A stretch of 41,783 nucleotides of DNA from DATLXU01 sp035575515 (GTDB taxonomy: Bacteria > Acidobacteriota > Blastocatellia > UBA7656): contig DATLXU010000122.1 of assembly GCA_035575515.1 (NCBI GenBank), positions 1 to 41,783 on the forward strand. Direction: 5' to 3'. Made by a program: the position numbers and the translations under genes. The notes below the pieces were generated by a model. The model had not been told where the DNA came from. It saw only the letters and a program-made list of their open reading frames with translations, and searched no databases. This document shows, one piece after another, positions 31,552-40,151 of the stretch (position 1 is its first letter; every line of letters begins with the position of its first letter).

Positions 31552-32832
31552 CTACACGGCTTTCAGCGTGATGTGCGTGATCTCAGGCGGCGCGTTGATG
31601 CGAATGGGCGGGCCTGTCGTTCCAAGCCCTCGATTGACGTACAGGTGCGAGTCGCCAATCTTGAACAACCCTGCGATGAACATGGTTTCGAGCCTTATCG
31701 GCGTGAGGATCAACTCGCCGATGTTGAGCGTTATCTGCCCGCCGTGTGTGTGGCCTGAAAGAGTCAGGTGAATTCCCGCCTTTGCCGCATCAGGAAATGA
31801 TTTGGGCGAGTGCAATAGCAATATAGTCGTGCCTTCAAGCGATATTCCATCAAGAGCATCATCGAGGCGATGCAGGTAGCCGCCCGTGCGCCCGATGTAG
31901 TCAACGCCGATTATGTTCAACCGCGCGCCATTGATTTCGATAATCTCGTTTTCGTTTCTCAACAATCGGAAGCCCGCTTGCGCAAAGCCGCGCTCAAGCA
32001 TCTCTTCCGAGTCGGTGAACATATCGTGATTGCCGAGACAGGCGAACACGCCAAGTCTTGCTCGAAGAGCAGAGACAGCTCGCAGGAAGGCAGGAACCTG
32101 GTTGTTGCTCGTGGCGACGTAGTCGCCTGTCAGAGCAACGATGTCAGGCTTGAGTTCGTTGGCAATCTCGACATATTCGCGCATCTGCGATTCGGTCATA
32201 AACAGACCGGAATGAATGTCACTCAACTGAACAATGGTCAGCCCGTCGAGTTGAGGCGGCAAGCCAGCGATTGGGATGACGGCCTTTTCGACTACTTTGC
32301 GATAACGAGCCGCGACCGCGCCGTAAGCCGAAACCGCGAACGGCATCGAAGCCATTGCCGCAAGCGCCATCTGCAAAAATCGCCTGCGCGAAAAATCGAA
32401 TGCTTCAATTGTTGTTTCAGCGCTTTGGATTGCTCGCTTACGCCTGAAAAATTGAAATGCCGCAAACGCGCCCATCACGATTGGAGCTATCACGGCGAAC
32501 ATTATCGAGCCGAGCGTCCATACGAAAAAGGCATAGCCGAGCGGGCGCGCAATTGATTCATAGCCCGGTGGAGGAGTTAACAACAGCAGCCCGCGAGGCC
32601 GGATTAATCCTTCTATCATGAAAACCACGAGCGGCAGGTTCACAAAAAAGATGAAGATGCTGGCGGCTATGGCGACTATTTTTTCCGCGCCCGGCGCGAG
32701 CGCCATCGAGCGAACGACGCGCAGCGCGGCGCGAAGTATGTAGAGTTGTACCGCGATGAGAATCAGGGAAATAATGAGTCTTAAGACGGCTATTACCGTA
32801 GTCGTGTCAATCAGCGTGAAAAGCTCCGTCAT
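31552..32832 (-). CDS. membrane-bound calcineurin-like metallophosphoesterase with internal twin-arginine motif
   Basis: 426 residues. Three to four membrane helices (about 11-33, 53-76, 97-128) lead to FSRRRFLQMALAAMASMPF (147-165): a twin-arginine motif directly before another hydrophobic helix. The phosphoesterase domain follows with LSDIHSG (203-209), TGDYV, LGNHD, LLHSPKSFPDA and SGHTHGGQ, the complete metal-binding set of the YaeI/YkuE branch. Related enzymes act on lipid or nucleotide phosphates; the substrate is unknown. The Tat-like motif after Sec-type helices suggests the folded, metal-loaded domain is sent to the periplasm by Tat. A promoter lies at 32881-32908. Confidence 0.9.
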   Translation of the reverse strand: MTELFTLIDTTTVIAVLRLIISLILIAVQLYILRAALRVVRSMALAPGAEKIVAIAASIFIFFVNLPLVVFMIEGLIRPRGLLLLTPPPGYESIARPLGYAFFVWTLGSIMFAVIAPIVMGAFAAFQFFRRKRAIQSAETTIEAFDFSRRRFLQMALAAMASMPFAVSAYGAVAARYRKVVEKAVIPIAGLPPQLDGLTIVQLSDIHSGLFMTESQMREYVEIANELKPDIVALTGDYVATSNNQVPAFLRAVSALRARLGVFACLGNHDMFTDSEEMLERGFAQAGFRLLRNENEIIEINGARLNIIGVDYIGRTGGYLHRLDDALDGISLEGTTILLLHSPKSFPDAAKAGIHLTLSGHTHGGQITLNIGELILTPIRLETMFIAGLFKIGDSHLYVNRGLGTTGPPIRINAPPEITHITLKAV

Positions 32833-32880
32833 AATTACTGACCACCAGTTGAGCCGCGCAGGCAGCAGCTCTCTTAATCT

Positions 32881-32908
32881 ATGATAAAGCCTGAGCGGCG
32901 CAGGTCAA
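32881..32908 (-). promoter_or_regulatory. promoter of the metallophosphoesterase gene
   Basis: Minus-strand TTGACC (32903-32908) and TATCAT (32881-32886) with 16-nt spacing; five of six matches in each box. Leader about 40 nt. Confidence 0.5.
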
Positions 32909-32942
32909 AGAGAAATAGCGGGCGCGATTACACGGCTGCAAA

Positions 32943-32971
32943 TTGCCCGCAAGCTTCTCAAGAACTATAAT
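32943..32971 (+). promoter_or_regulatory. promoter of the GNAT gene
   Basis: TTGCCC (32943-32948) and a consensus TATAAT (32966-32971) with 17-nt spacing, about 60 nt upstream of the ATG at 33032. Confidence 0.6.
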
Positions 32972-33031
32972 CCGCACTCGCCCGGTTCGGTTTGGCGAAA
33001 GGCTTAGATGCAAAAAGAACGAAAGCGTTGA

Positions 33032-33598
33032 ATGGCTCCACAGATAAATTCAATTGAGATAGAAACCGACAGACTCAGGTTGCGCCCGTTCACGATGGAT
33101 GATCTCGACCGCATTCATTACATCTGGAACGATTCGGGCGTGAGAAAATTTCTGTGGGACGATGAGCCTGTATCGCGCGAGTTTGCCGAATCTGTGATTG
33201 CTCAAAGCATCAAATCGTTCAATCGAAGCGGCATCGGGCTATGGGCAATTATGTGGAAAGATGACGATGAGCTTATAGGTTTCTGCGGGCTGAGGGAGTC
33301 CGGCGAGACGACGAAGATCGAAATCCTCTACGGCCTTTTGCCTGAGCATTGGGGCAAAGGTATCGCAACGGAAGCCGCGCGGGCTATGCTGCGCTACGGG
33401 TTTGAAGAACTCGGTCTTAAATTAATCTGTGCGGGCGCGGACCCGCCCAACCGAGCGTCGTTTCGCGTGATGGAAAAGACGGGGATGAAATTCATTGAGC
33501 GAATCACTGCTTGCGGTCTCGAAGCAATCTACTACGCGGCGGCGCGCGATGATTTCGCGCCTGATGATACGACATACATTCTGCGGCGCGCCAGATAG
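33032..33598 (+). CDS. GNAT-family acetyltransferase (RimJ/RimL type)
   Basis: 188 residues. The N-terminus EIETDRLRLRPFTMDDLDRI is typical of RimJ/RimL-like GNATs. The acetyl-CoA site is in EHWGKGIATEAARAMLRYGFEELGL (RxxGxG/A-type loop), followed by NRASFRVMEKTGMKFIER. Such enzymes acetylate protein N-termini, small amines or antibiotics; the target cannot be told. It stands alone with its own promoter. No fused domains. Confidence 0.88.
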   Translation: MAPQINSIEIETDRLRLRPFTMDDLDRIHYIWNDSGVRKFLWDDEPVSREFAESVIAQSIKSFNRSGIGLWAIMWKDDDELIGFCGLRESGETTKIEILYGLLPEHWGKGIATEAARAMLRYGFEELGLKLICAGADPPNRASFRVMEKTGMKFIERITACGLEAIYYAAARDDFAPDDTTYILRRAR

Positions 33599-33750
33599 CG
33601 GGCGTCTTGTCGCTCGCATTGACCGCTTGCTAGAATCTTCGTGGTGAAACCTCACGCAGCTACCGGCGTTTAAGATAACAAACTTGCAAGGCGCATTAAC
33701 GATAAAATGCCCTGCTTGTGAATCTGGTTTCGTTTGGAGAGGTTCGATTT

Positions 33751-35331
33751 ATGAAAAAGCTTTCGATCTTTTCACTCGCGCTTCTTGTCTTATTCACTCT
33801 CAATTCAATTGCTAGCGCGCAAGGCGACGTTCGCCGTCGCACGGTTGCGATTACATATCTGAGAGACCCTGTGACCGTCATTCTTGGCGGCACGACGCTG
33901 CGGCCACAGGCGCGCGGCGAGGCTACGGTCGAGCGGTGGCGCAAGCGAAACGAAACCGAGATAGACATCACAATCGAAAACATGATCCCTGCGTTCAACT
34001 ACGGCGCGGACTACACGACCTACGTGCTGTGGGCCATCACGCCCGCCGGGCAGGTTGATAATCTCGGCGAGTTTCGATTGTCGGGCGGCTCGGCGCGACT
34101 CAAGGCCGCGACCCCACATCAGACTTTTGCGATGATTGTGACGGCTGAGCCACATTACCTGGTCAAGCTGCCTTCGCGAATGGTCATACTCGAAAACCTC
34201 GTGCCGATGTCGAAGAATGTTCAGGTGCAATCGAGCGAAGTCTTTTTCACGGGCGATTCGGGCCGCTTCTACACCGACACGAGCGTGCCGCAACTTGCCG
34301 AGCGTGATTACAACAAGACGCCGATGGAACTCCTGCAAGCGCGGCGCGCGGTTCAGATTGCGCGGCTGGCGGACGGCGAGCGGTATGCGCCTTCGGATTA
34401 CAACTCTGCGGTGAGTTCGCTTGAGCAGGCAGAGCAGGCGCACCGCGCTGGAAAGAGCGTTCACGAAGTTGGCCGCATAGCGCGCGAGGCGATCACGTTC
34501 GCCGTTCGCGCCCGCGACATCTCGGAAGAGAAAGCTCTTGCGGCAGAGCGGCGCAACGAAATCGCGCGGCGCGACGCCGAGATTCGCCGCGTGTCCGATA
34601 CGGCGAGTGATTTGAGCGAAAAGCTGTCGGATGCGGAATCGCGCTACAAAGCGTCGGAGCTTGCGCGACAGAACGTTCAAAACCAACTCGACCGCGCGTT
34701 GAACGACTTGACAGACGCGAAGGCAGAAAACCGCACGCTGCGTTCTGAGAATGATCGCCTGCGAGATGAAGTAGATCGCCTGCGGCAGGATTTGACGGCA
34801 GCGCGCGGGCGGATCAGTGATCTCGAAGCGCGAACCTCTGCCGCGACGAACGAGTTGAACGCCACAAGAGAGCGGGCCGAAGCGATGGAGCGGGCCGAGC
34901 GCGCGCGCGTGGAAGCAGAAGCGCGGCGGCGCGATTTCGCGGAGTTGCAATCCGCGATTGCAGGCATTGTGACTGTTAAGCCGAATGCTTCCGGGTTCGT
35001 TGCTGTGCTGCCGGATAATTTCTTCCTCCCGAACAAAACGGATCTCTCTTCTAGAATCAAGCTGAAGATTGACGCGCTGGCGCGAGCAATCGCCGCGCAC
35101 CCGAGCGCTGTGTTTACGGTCGAAGGACATTCGGATGCGCGAGCCAACGCCGAAGAGTTCGCCCGCGCCCGCGCTGAGGCCGTAGCGAATTACCTGGCGG
35201 CGATGGGCGTGCCGAGCGCGAACATCAAAGTCGAATCGCGCGGCGCAACCGTCCCGCTCTCGACAAAGAAGACCATAGCCGCTCGCGCGATGAATCGTCG
35301 CGTTGAGTTGGTGTTTGTCGCGCCGAATTAA
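33751..35331 (+). CDS. OmpA-family envelope protein with long coiled coil
   Basis: 526 residues from the ATG at 33751 (GGAGAGG upstream; an in-frame GTG at 33718 is rejected because it would precede the signal peptide). A signal peptide ends in SIASAQ. A beta-rich N-domain (about 25-190) is followed by a helical region beginning LLQARRAVQIARLADGERYAP and a coiled coil of about 120 residues (about 260-390) rich in heptads such as NDRLRDEVDRLRQDL. The C-terminal OmpA domain shows DNFFLPNKTDLSSRIKLKID, VEGHSDARANAEEFARARAEAV and AMNRRVELVF, which bind peptidoglycan. It probably links the outer membrane to the wall over a long reach. It resembles acidobacterial OmpA-like structural proteins, but a partner is not evident. 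Confidence 0.88.
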   Translation: MKKLSIFSLALLVLFTLNSIASAQGDVRRRTVAITYLRDPVTVILGGTTLRPQARGEATVERWRKRNETEIDITIENMIPAFNYGADYTTYVLWAITPAGQVDNLGEFRLSGGSARLKAATPHQTFAMIVTAEPHYLVKLPSRMVILENLVPMSKNVQVQSSEVFFTGDSGRFYTDTSVPQLAERDYNKTPMELLQARRAVQIARLADGERYAPSDYNSAVSSLEQAEQAHRAGKSVHEVGRIAREAITFAVRARDISEEKALAAERRNEIARRDAEIRRVSDTASDLSEKLSDAESRYKASELARQNVQNQLDRALNDLTDAKAENRTLRSENDRLRDEVDRLRQDLTAARGRISDLEARTSAATNELNATRERAEAMERAERARVEAEARRRDFAELQSAIAGIVTVKPNASGFVAVLPDNFFLPNKTDLSSRIKLKIDALARAIAAHPSAVFTVEGHSDARANAEEFARARAEAVANYLAAMGVPSANIKVESRGATVPLSTKKTIAARAMNRRVELVFVAPN

Positions 35332-35336
35332 AATAC

Positions 35337-35447
35337 AACCACAGGTGAACTGGGATAAAGACCGATAGGATTGAATATGAGATTGTGAATTTCAGATTTG
35401 AAACACATTTTCTTTCATCATTGTCCATCCATGTTCATCTGTGGTTG
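35337..35447. repeat. imperfect hairpin between ompA-like and zinc-ribbon genes
   Basis: Arms 35337-35356 and 35428-35447 match over 20 bp with three mismatches (shared CAACCACAG and TGAAC). The arms are made of iterated GATGAAC-like words, here with a period nearer 10 than 7. It begins 6 nt after the upstream stop codon. The same layout as the heptad hairpins, but a different repeat length. Confidence 0.7.
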
Positions 35448-35517
35448 CATCGCTCCGCATTGAATCTCTCACGAGAACGGTTTATGCTTCGGTAAAGCTG
35501 AAGCGAGGTGGACTGCT

Positions 35518-36057
35518 ATGTATTGCCCGAAGTGCGGAGCGCAAAATGCAGAAGATGTTAAATACTGCCGCGTGTGCGGCGTGAACCTCAGCCTCGTGCC
35601 GAAGGCATTAAGCGGCGAACTTCCGCAAGACGATTTGCCTTTCCATGAACGCCGCAAGCTTCGCCGTCAAGCCTATGAAGAGTACCGCAAGCAGCGACGT
35701 CAGCGTCACGAACCAAACTTTGCTCTGGGCATTCAGCAGGTCTCCTTAGGCTTTGGCTTTTTGATAGTCGCATTCTCATCATTCTTCTTCGCCCCCGCGG
35801 GTCGCAACTGGTGGTTCTGGATGCTCATCCCCGCTTTCGCATTGCTAGGCAAGGGATTCGCCAGCATAGTCGCCGCAAAGCAAGTTCATCAATCAACAAC
35901 CGGCGCGACGCAGCCTATCGCACCGCCCGCACGCACGACCGGCGAGCTTGAGCCGAATAATCACAATCAAATACCGCAGCCGCCGCCGAGCGTCACTGAA
36001 AACACTACGCGCCACCTCGATGCGACAAAAGAACAACGCCCGCGCGAAACGAGATAA
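35518..36057 (+). CDS. zinc-ribbon membrane protein of unknown function
   Basis: 179 residues. The N-terminal zinc ribbon is MYCPKCGAQNAEDVKYCRVCG (two CxxC pairs). A basic stretch (ERRKLRRQAYEEYRKQRRQRH) follows, then two membrane helices (about 78-93 and 101-118) and a polar, proline-rich tail. Zinc-ribbon plus two-helix proteins of this shape are widespread, and their function is not known. GAGGTGG lies upstream of the ATG. It is followed after 17 nt by the 5'-nucleotidase-like gene, so the two may be co-transcribed. Confidence 0.8.
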   Translation: MYCPKCGAQNAEDVKYCRVCGVNLSLVPKALSGELPQDDLPFHERRKLRRQAYEEYRKQRRQRHEPNFALGIQQVSLGFGFLIVAFSSFFFAPAGRNWWFWMLIPAFALLGKGFASIVAAKQVHQSTTGATQPIAPPARTTGELEPNNHNQIPQPPPSVTENTTRHLDATKEQRPRETR

Positions 36058-36074
36058 ATAAAAAGGAAGAGAGC

Positions 36075-37709
36075 ATGCGCAAAAGAATATCGCTATGGAT
36101 TTTTTGCGTCCTTATCTTTGCGCCCGTTTACGCAAGCGCGCAGCAAAACCGTGGTTCAGCAAGCGCGACAATCACAATCCTTCAGGTCAACGATGTCTAT
36201 GAGATTTCGCCCGTCGACAACGGAAAGACCGGCGGGCTTGCTCGTCTCGCGACGCTCGTCAAGCAAGAGAAAGCGCGCAACCCTGCGTCGCTCTTTTTGC
36301 TCGCGGGCGATTTTCTTTCGCCGTCGCTCGCTTCAAAAGAGTTCAAGGGTGAGCAGATGGTTGACGCGCTCAACGCCGCAGGGCTTGACATCGCTGCGCT
36401 CGGCAATCACGAATTCGACGTTGATCTTCCGACGCTCGCCAAGCGAATCGGCGAATCGCGCTTTTCGTATCTTGCCGCCAACGTCTTCGATAAACAAAAG
36501 CACGGTCAGACGCTCGCTGGCGTGAAGCCTTACGTCATCCGTGAGCTTGGCGGCGTGCGCGTCGCGATAATCGGATTGCTTACGACCGAGACCTACACCA
36601 AATCAACTTACGGAACGCAAGTCAGCATCAGTGACCCGATTCCGATTGGGATAAGACTTGCGAGACAACTTCGCCGCCAAGGCGCGGATGTGATTATCGC
36701 GCTCACGCATCTTTCCCTGTGCGAAGACAAACAGCTTGCGCGGCTGGCCGATGTTGATTTGATAATCGGCGGGCACGAGCACGAGTTACTGCAAGCGATG
36801 GCTGGCCACGCTCACATATCGAAGATGGGATCGGACGCGCGCAATCTCGGTCGCGTGGATTTGCATTTAACTCGCACGCGAGCCGGGCGATTCGCAATCA
36901 GAGACATTGACTGGGCGAGCCTGCCCGTCAACGACACCGTTCGCGAAGATGAGCCGGCTGCGCAGGTTGTCGCAAAGTGGGAGAAGCGATTGGCCGAAAA
37001 ATATCCCGGTCTCGATGATAAAGTCGGCCACACTACCGAAGAGCTTGATGCGTTGTCGGGCCACGTTCGACGCCGCGAGACGAACTTGGGAAATTTCCTG
37101 GCCGACGCTTATCGTCAGGCGTTCGGTGATGAGGCTGATGCTGCGCTCGTCAACAGCGGCGGGATTCGTTCGGATAAAACCTACGGGCCGGGCGCGCTCA
37201 CGCGACGCGATATTTTCAACATTCTTCCGTTTGCCAACACGCTAGTTAAGGCGCGCGTTAAAGGTGAACACCTCAAGCGACTTTTAGAGAACGGCGTGAG
37301 CCGCGCGGGCGAAGAAGAAGGCCGCTTCCCGCAGGTGTCAGGTGTGACGTTCAGCTATGATGCGGCGAAGCCCGTTGGCTCGCGCGTGACGAGCATTGAA
37401 ATCGGCGGCGCGCCTTATGACCCGCAGCGAAGCTACACGATGATCGTCAATTCATACATCTTCGACAAGGGTGGCGACGGTTATGACTTTGCGGGCGCGG
37501 AGCGACTGAGCAAACAGACGGATGAGCCTGCCGACAGAGACGCGATTATCAAGTACATCAAATCAAAGGGAACGATTTCGCCGAAGGTCGAGGGAAGGAT
37601 TAAATCGGCGCAGAGTGAGCAAGCTCCCGCGCTCGACCCGTGCGCTTCTACAAATCCGCCAAAGCCGACGAGGGTTGAAGCAAAGCGCGTCCGTCGCAAG
37701 GCGGCGTAG
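36075..37709 (+). CDS. secreted 5'-nucleotidase/UshA-family metallophosphatase
   Basis: 544 residues with a signal peptide ending YASAQQ. The N-terminal metallophosphoesterase domain has QVNDVYEI (37-43), LLAGDFLSPS, ALGNHEFDVD, ALTHLS and IGGHEHE. The C-terminal substrate-binding domain has NSGGIRSDKTYGPG and FDKGGDGYDFAG. These enzymes release phosphate from nucleotides or nucleotide sugars in the periplasm. The first metal motif has DVY where most have DxH; a Y variant is known to me in a distinct bacterial/plant-like branch, so a metal-site change rather than inactivity is likely. GGAAGAGA precedes the ATG. The tail (RVEAKRVRRKAA) is basic. Confidence 0.9.
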   Translation: MRKRISLWIFCVLIFAPVYASAQQNRGSASATITILQVNDVYEISPVDNGKTGGLARLATLVKQEKARNPASLFLLAGDFLSPSLASKEFKGEQMVDALNAAGLDIAALGNHEFDVDLPTLAKRIGESRFSYLAANVFDKQKHGQTLAGVKPYVIRELGGVRVAIIGLLTTETYTKSTYGTQVSISDPIPIGIRLARQLRRQGADVIIALTHLSLCEDKQLARLADVDLIIGGHEHELLQAMAGHAHISKMGSDARNLGRVDLHLTRTRAGRFAIRDIDWASLPVNDTVREDEPAAQVVAKWEKRLAEKYPGLDDKVGHTTEELDALSGHVRRRETNLGNFLADAYRQAFGDEADAALVNSGGIRSDKTYGPGALTRRDIFNILPFANTLVKARVKGEHLKRLLENGVSRAGEEEGRFPQVSGVTFSYDAAKPVGSRVTSIEIGGAPYDPQRSYTMIVNSYIFDKGGDGYDFAGAERLSKQTDEPADRDAIIKYIKSKGTISPKVEGRIKSAQSEQAPALDPCASTNPPKPTRVEAKRVRRKAA

Positions 37710-37781
37710 TCGCAAAAGAATAGATAAGACATCTTCGGCAAGACGTCGGAGTTGCCGCGCAAACAACAGTATCGAGTTTCG

Positions 37782-38054
37782 ATGCAAAGACAGATCATTC
37801 TTCGATTGATTGAAGATTGCAAACGGGCCGAGCGCGATGGCGCAACGCTCGATGAGATTTGTACGCGCGTGCTGCCCGATAAGATCATCGCGTTTCTGAA
37901 AGCGATTGCGCCGCAGGATTTTCTTGAGTGGATAAAAGAAGACCGGGAGTTTTCTTTTTATTATTACGATGCGCAGCAGGCGCACGCGTGCGCCAAGCCT
38001 GCTGAAACCGTCGCCATGATTTTGGAAGCCATCGTAATTGACGCGCTCGAATGA
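37782..38054 (+). CDS. small protein of unknown function
   Basis: About 90 residues from the ATG at 37782; a TTG at 37752 would add ten. Mostly helical (QRQIILRLIEDCKRAERDG, DKIIAFLKAIAPQDFLEWIKED) with a tyrosine-rich FSFYYYDAQQAHAC segment. I see no signal peptide, membrane helix or known motif. It follows the 5'-nucleotidase-like gene and converges on hemL. Compositional coherence suggests it is real, but there is no function to assign. Confidence 0.55.
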   Translation: MQRQIILRLIEDCKRAERDGATLDEICTRVLPDKIIAFLKAIAPQDFLEWIKEDREFSFYYYDAQQAHACAKPAETVAMILEAIVIDALE

Positions 38055-38132
38055 AACGCGATGCGGTTGACACTTCTAAGCGAGATGTTGCAAAGCCTCG
38101 CTCTCGTCGGCTCTCATTCGTGTTCAGTCTTT

Positions 38133-39431
38133 CTACCCGACTACAGCGCGCATTGCGACGCGGGCGGCTTCGATTGTCTTTTCGATAACCTCATCCGTGT
38201 GCGCGAGACTGACAAACGCGCATTCAAACTGCGAAGGCGCGAGATACACGCCCTCATCGAGCATCGCGCGGAAGAAGCGCGCGTACCTTTCAGTGTCGGA
38301 CTTCTTCGCCGTCGGCCAATCCGTTACAGGGCTTTCGGTGAAGAAAGCCGTCAGCATCGAGCCGACCCGATTCACCGTCGTCGCAACGCCGATCTCGCCC
38401 GCAGCGTCTTTTAATCCGCGCTCAAGCAACGCCGTGCGACGGTCTAGTTCTTCATAAGGACTCAATTCTTTCAACGCTCGCAGCATCGCAAGCCCCGCGC
38501 TCACAGCTAATGGATTGCCTGAAAGCGTGCCCGCTTGATAAACGGGACCGAGCGGCGCTATTCGCTCCATCACTTCCGCGCGCCCGCCGAACGCGCCTAC
38601 GGGAAGCCCCCCGCCGATTATCTTGCCGAGACATGTCAAATCGGGCTTCACGCCATACAATTCCTGCGCGCCGCCGTAGGCCACGCGAAAGCCTGTTATC
38701 ACTTCATCGAAAACTAACAACGCGCCGTGCGCGGCGGTTATCTCTCGAATCGCTTCCAAAAATCCTGCGCGCGGCGGAACGCATCCCATGTTGCCCGCGA
38801 CTGGCTCGACGATTACGCAAGCAATCTCGCTTCCCTGCTCTTCAAAAGTTTTTCGGAGCGCATCAAGATCGTTGTACGCGACGACGATGGTGTTGCGCGC
38901 GAAGTCAACCGGAACTCCCGCGCTGTCGGGCGTACCGAACGTTGCAAGACCAGAGCCGCTTTTGACAAGCAGGCTGTCGCTGTGCCCATGATAGCACCCC
39001 TCGAATTTCACGATGCGGTCGCGGCCCGTGTAGCCGCGCGCAAGCCGCAGCGCGCTCATCGCGGCTTCGGTGCCTGAGCTTACGAGTCGCACCCGCTCGA
39101 TTGACGGGTAGGCCGCGATTATCTCTTCGGCAAGCTCGATTTCGATTTCGGTCGGCGCGCCGTAGCTCGTTCCCCGCGCGGCTGCTTCGCGTATCGCTTC
39201 AATAATTGCAGGATGCGCGTGGCCTAAGATCATCGGTCCCCACGAGCCGACGTAATCTGTATAAGTGTTGCCGTCCGCGTCGGCAATGACCGAGCCTGCG
39301 GCTTCGCGTATGAAGAGCGGCGCGCGGCCAACGGCGCGAAACGCGCGAACGGGCGAGTTTACCCCGCCGGGGATCACGCGAGATGCGCGCTCAAAAAGTT
39401 CTTCCGATTTCGTCGTGTCGAGCTTCGCCAT
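38133..39431 (-). CDS. hemL: glutamate-1-semialdehyde 2,1-aminomutase
   Basis: HemL (432 residues) converts glutamate-1-semialdehyde to 5-aminolevulinate in the C5 route to heme. Diagnostic segments: PGGVNSPVRAFRAVG (21-35), GPMILGHAHP (65-74), VSSGTEAAMSALRLAR (117-132), CYHGHSD (146-152), FDEVITGFR (241-249) and the PLP-lysine K270 in LGKIIGGGLPVGAFGGR. AGGAGAA lies 5 nt before the ATG. No other heme gene is adjacent. A heptad hairpin lies directly upstream in the leader region. Heme supply is relevant to the c-type cytochromes of the window, but no link is shown. Confidence 0.97.
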   Translation of the reverse strand: MAKLDTTKSEELFERASRVIPGGVNSPVRAFRAVGRAPLFIREAAGSVIADADGNTYTDYVGSWGPMILGHAHPAIIEAIREAAARGTSYGAPTEIEIELAEEIIAAYPSIERVRLVSSGTEAAMSALRLARGYTGRDRIVKFEGCYHGHSDSLLVKSGSGLATFGTPDSAGVPVDFARNTIVVAYNDLDALRKTFEEQGSEIACVIVEPVAGNMGCVPPRAGFLEAIREITAAHGALLVFDEVITGFRVAYGGAQELYGVKPDLTCLGKIIGGGLPVGAFGGRAEVMERIAPLGPVYQAGTLSGNPLAVSAGLAMLRALKELSPYEELDRRTALLERGLKDAAGEIGVATTVNRVGSMLTAFFTESPVTDWPTAKKSDTERYARFFRAMLDEGVYLAPSQFECAFVSLAHTDEVIEKTIEAARVAMRAVVG

Positions 39432-39442
39432 AAGTTCTCCTC

Positions 39443-39522
39443 ATAAACGCTGAACGATGGATGATGAATGACAGATAATAAACCATTGGCTCGCCATTCA
39501 TCATCCGCCAATCATCGTTTAT
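39443..39522. repeat. heptad hairpin upstream of hemL
   Basis: Arms 39443-39472 and 39493-39522 match over 30 nt with about six mismatches (shared ATAAACG and GGATGATGAATG). Heptads are GATGGAT/GATGAAT/GACAGAT. It lies 12 nt before the hemL ATG, in a divergent region, unlike the others which are between co-directional genes. The far arm contains a TATAAA in the hemL direction, so it may overlap the hemL promoter. Confidence 0.8.
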
Positions 39523-39727
39523 ACTACATCATCAACTCAGCATTCGAGTAATCCATCGGTCTGCATTGAGAGTTGTGTTTGGTTGGCTTCGGATCGAACG
39601 GCGCTCCTTCACCGGCGAGAGATTCGCGGCAAATACGAAATTCAGTTCCTCTCAGTTCGCAATTTCTCTTAACAAAACTCCGCTTTGAAGCTTAGGAACT
39701 TCATTCGCGCAGCTCACGTTATCTATG

Positions 39728-39759
39728 CAAGCTTGGATGAAATGCTTGAGCCAAGCATT
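39728..39759. promoter_or_regulatory. paired dyads, candidate operator
   Basis: The palindrome CAAGCTTG (39728-39735) is followed by the dyad AATGCTTG-agc-CAAGCATT (39741-39759). Repeated GCTTG/CAAGC half-sites about 90-120 nt upstream of the ATG at 39846 suggest a regulator-binding site or a short leader hairpin. Confidence 0.35.
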
Positions 39760-39845
39760 GATGAGGTGGAATCCATAGCTTGCTAGTTGCTTGAATCAAA
39801 TCGTGCCTCAGTTTGGGCGCGTAGAACTATGAAGGAGAAACGAAC

Positions 39846-40151
39846 ATGAAAGGTTTATATAAAAAGTTGATTAGCCTCAGCGCTGCCGCTTTGCTAATGG
39901 CTGTGCTGATCGGAGCAAACAGCGCATTTGCGAAAACCTCTAACTCGCCGCAACGGCGACTTGTAGGCGTTGTTGTTAGCGTTGACAAGGATGCGCGCAG
40001 CTTAATAGTGCGAGAGTTTCACAAGGAAACGCTCACGGCGGTTAAAGTGCCATATGACCGCCCTCTCCGAGTGAGTTCGGGACAGCAAGATTTCATTTCC
40101 TTTGACAGAATAAAGCCGGGGATGATTATAAATGAGAATGTCAGACAATGA
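39846..40151 (+). CDS. small secreted protein of unknown function
   Basis: 101 residues. A signal peptide (about 1-29, ...GANSAFAKTS) leaves a mature protein of about 70 residues that looks like a small beta-barrel: RRLVGVVVSVDKDARSLIVRE, TAVKVPYDRPLRV, FDRIKPGMIINENVRQ. The strand pattern resembles the short SH3/OB-like domains found in periplasmic proteins of this size, but I cannot name the family. AAGGAGAAA lies 6 nt before the ATG. It has no operon neighbour within 400 nt. Confidence 0.75.
   Translation: MKGLYKKLISLSAAALLMAVLIGANSAFAKTSNSPQRRLVGVVVSVDKDARSLIVREFHKETLTAVKVPYDRPLRVSSGQQDFISFDRIKPGMIINENVRQ

Larger units (their letters stand above)
39432..39845. other. divergent intergenic region between hemL and a small secreted protein gene
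   Basis: 414 nt with no supported gene. It contains the heptad hairpin near hemL and the CAAGC-rich dyads at 39728-39759. I could not pick a convincing promoter for the rightward gene. Confidence 0.5.

Noticed and set aside
33805..35130. 441-codon open frame on the minus strand
   Set aside because: Antisense of the OmpA-type gene, whose signal peptide, coiled coil and OmpA domain are unmistakable.
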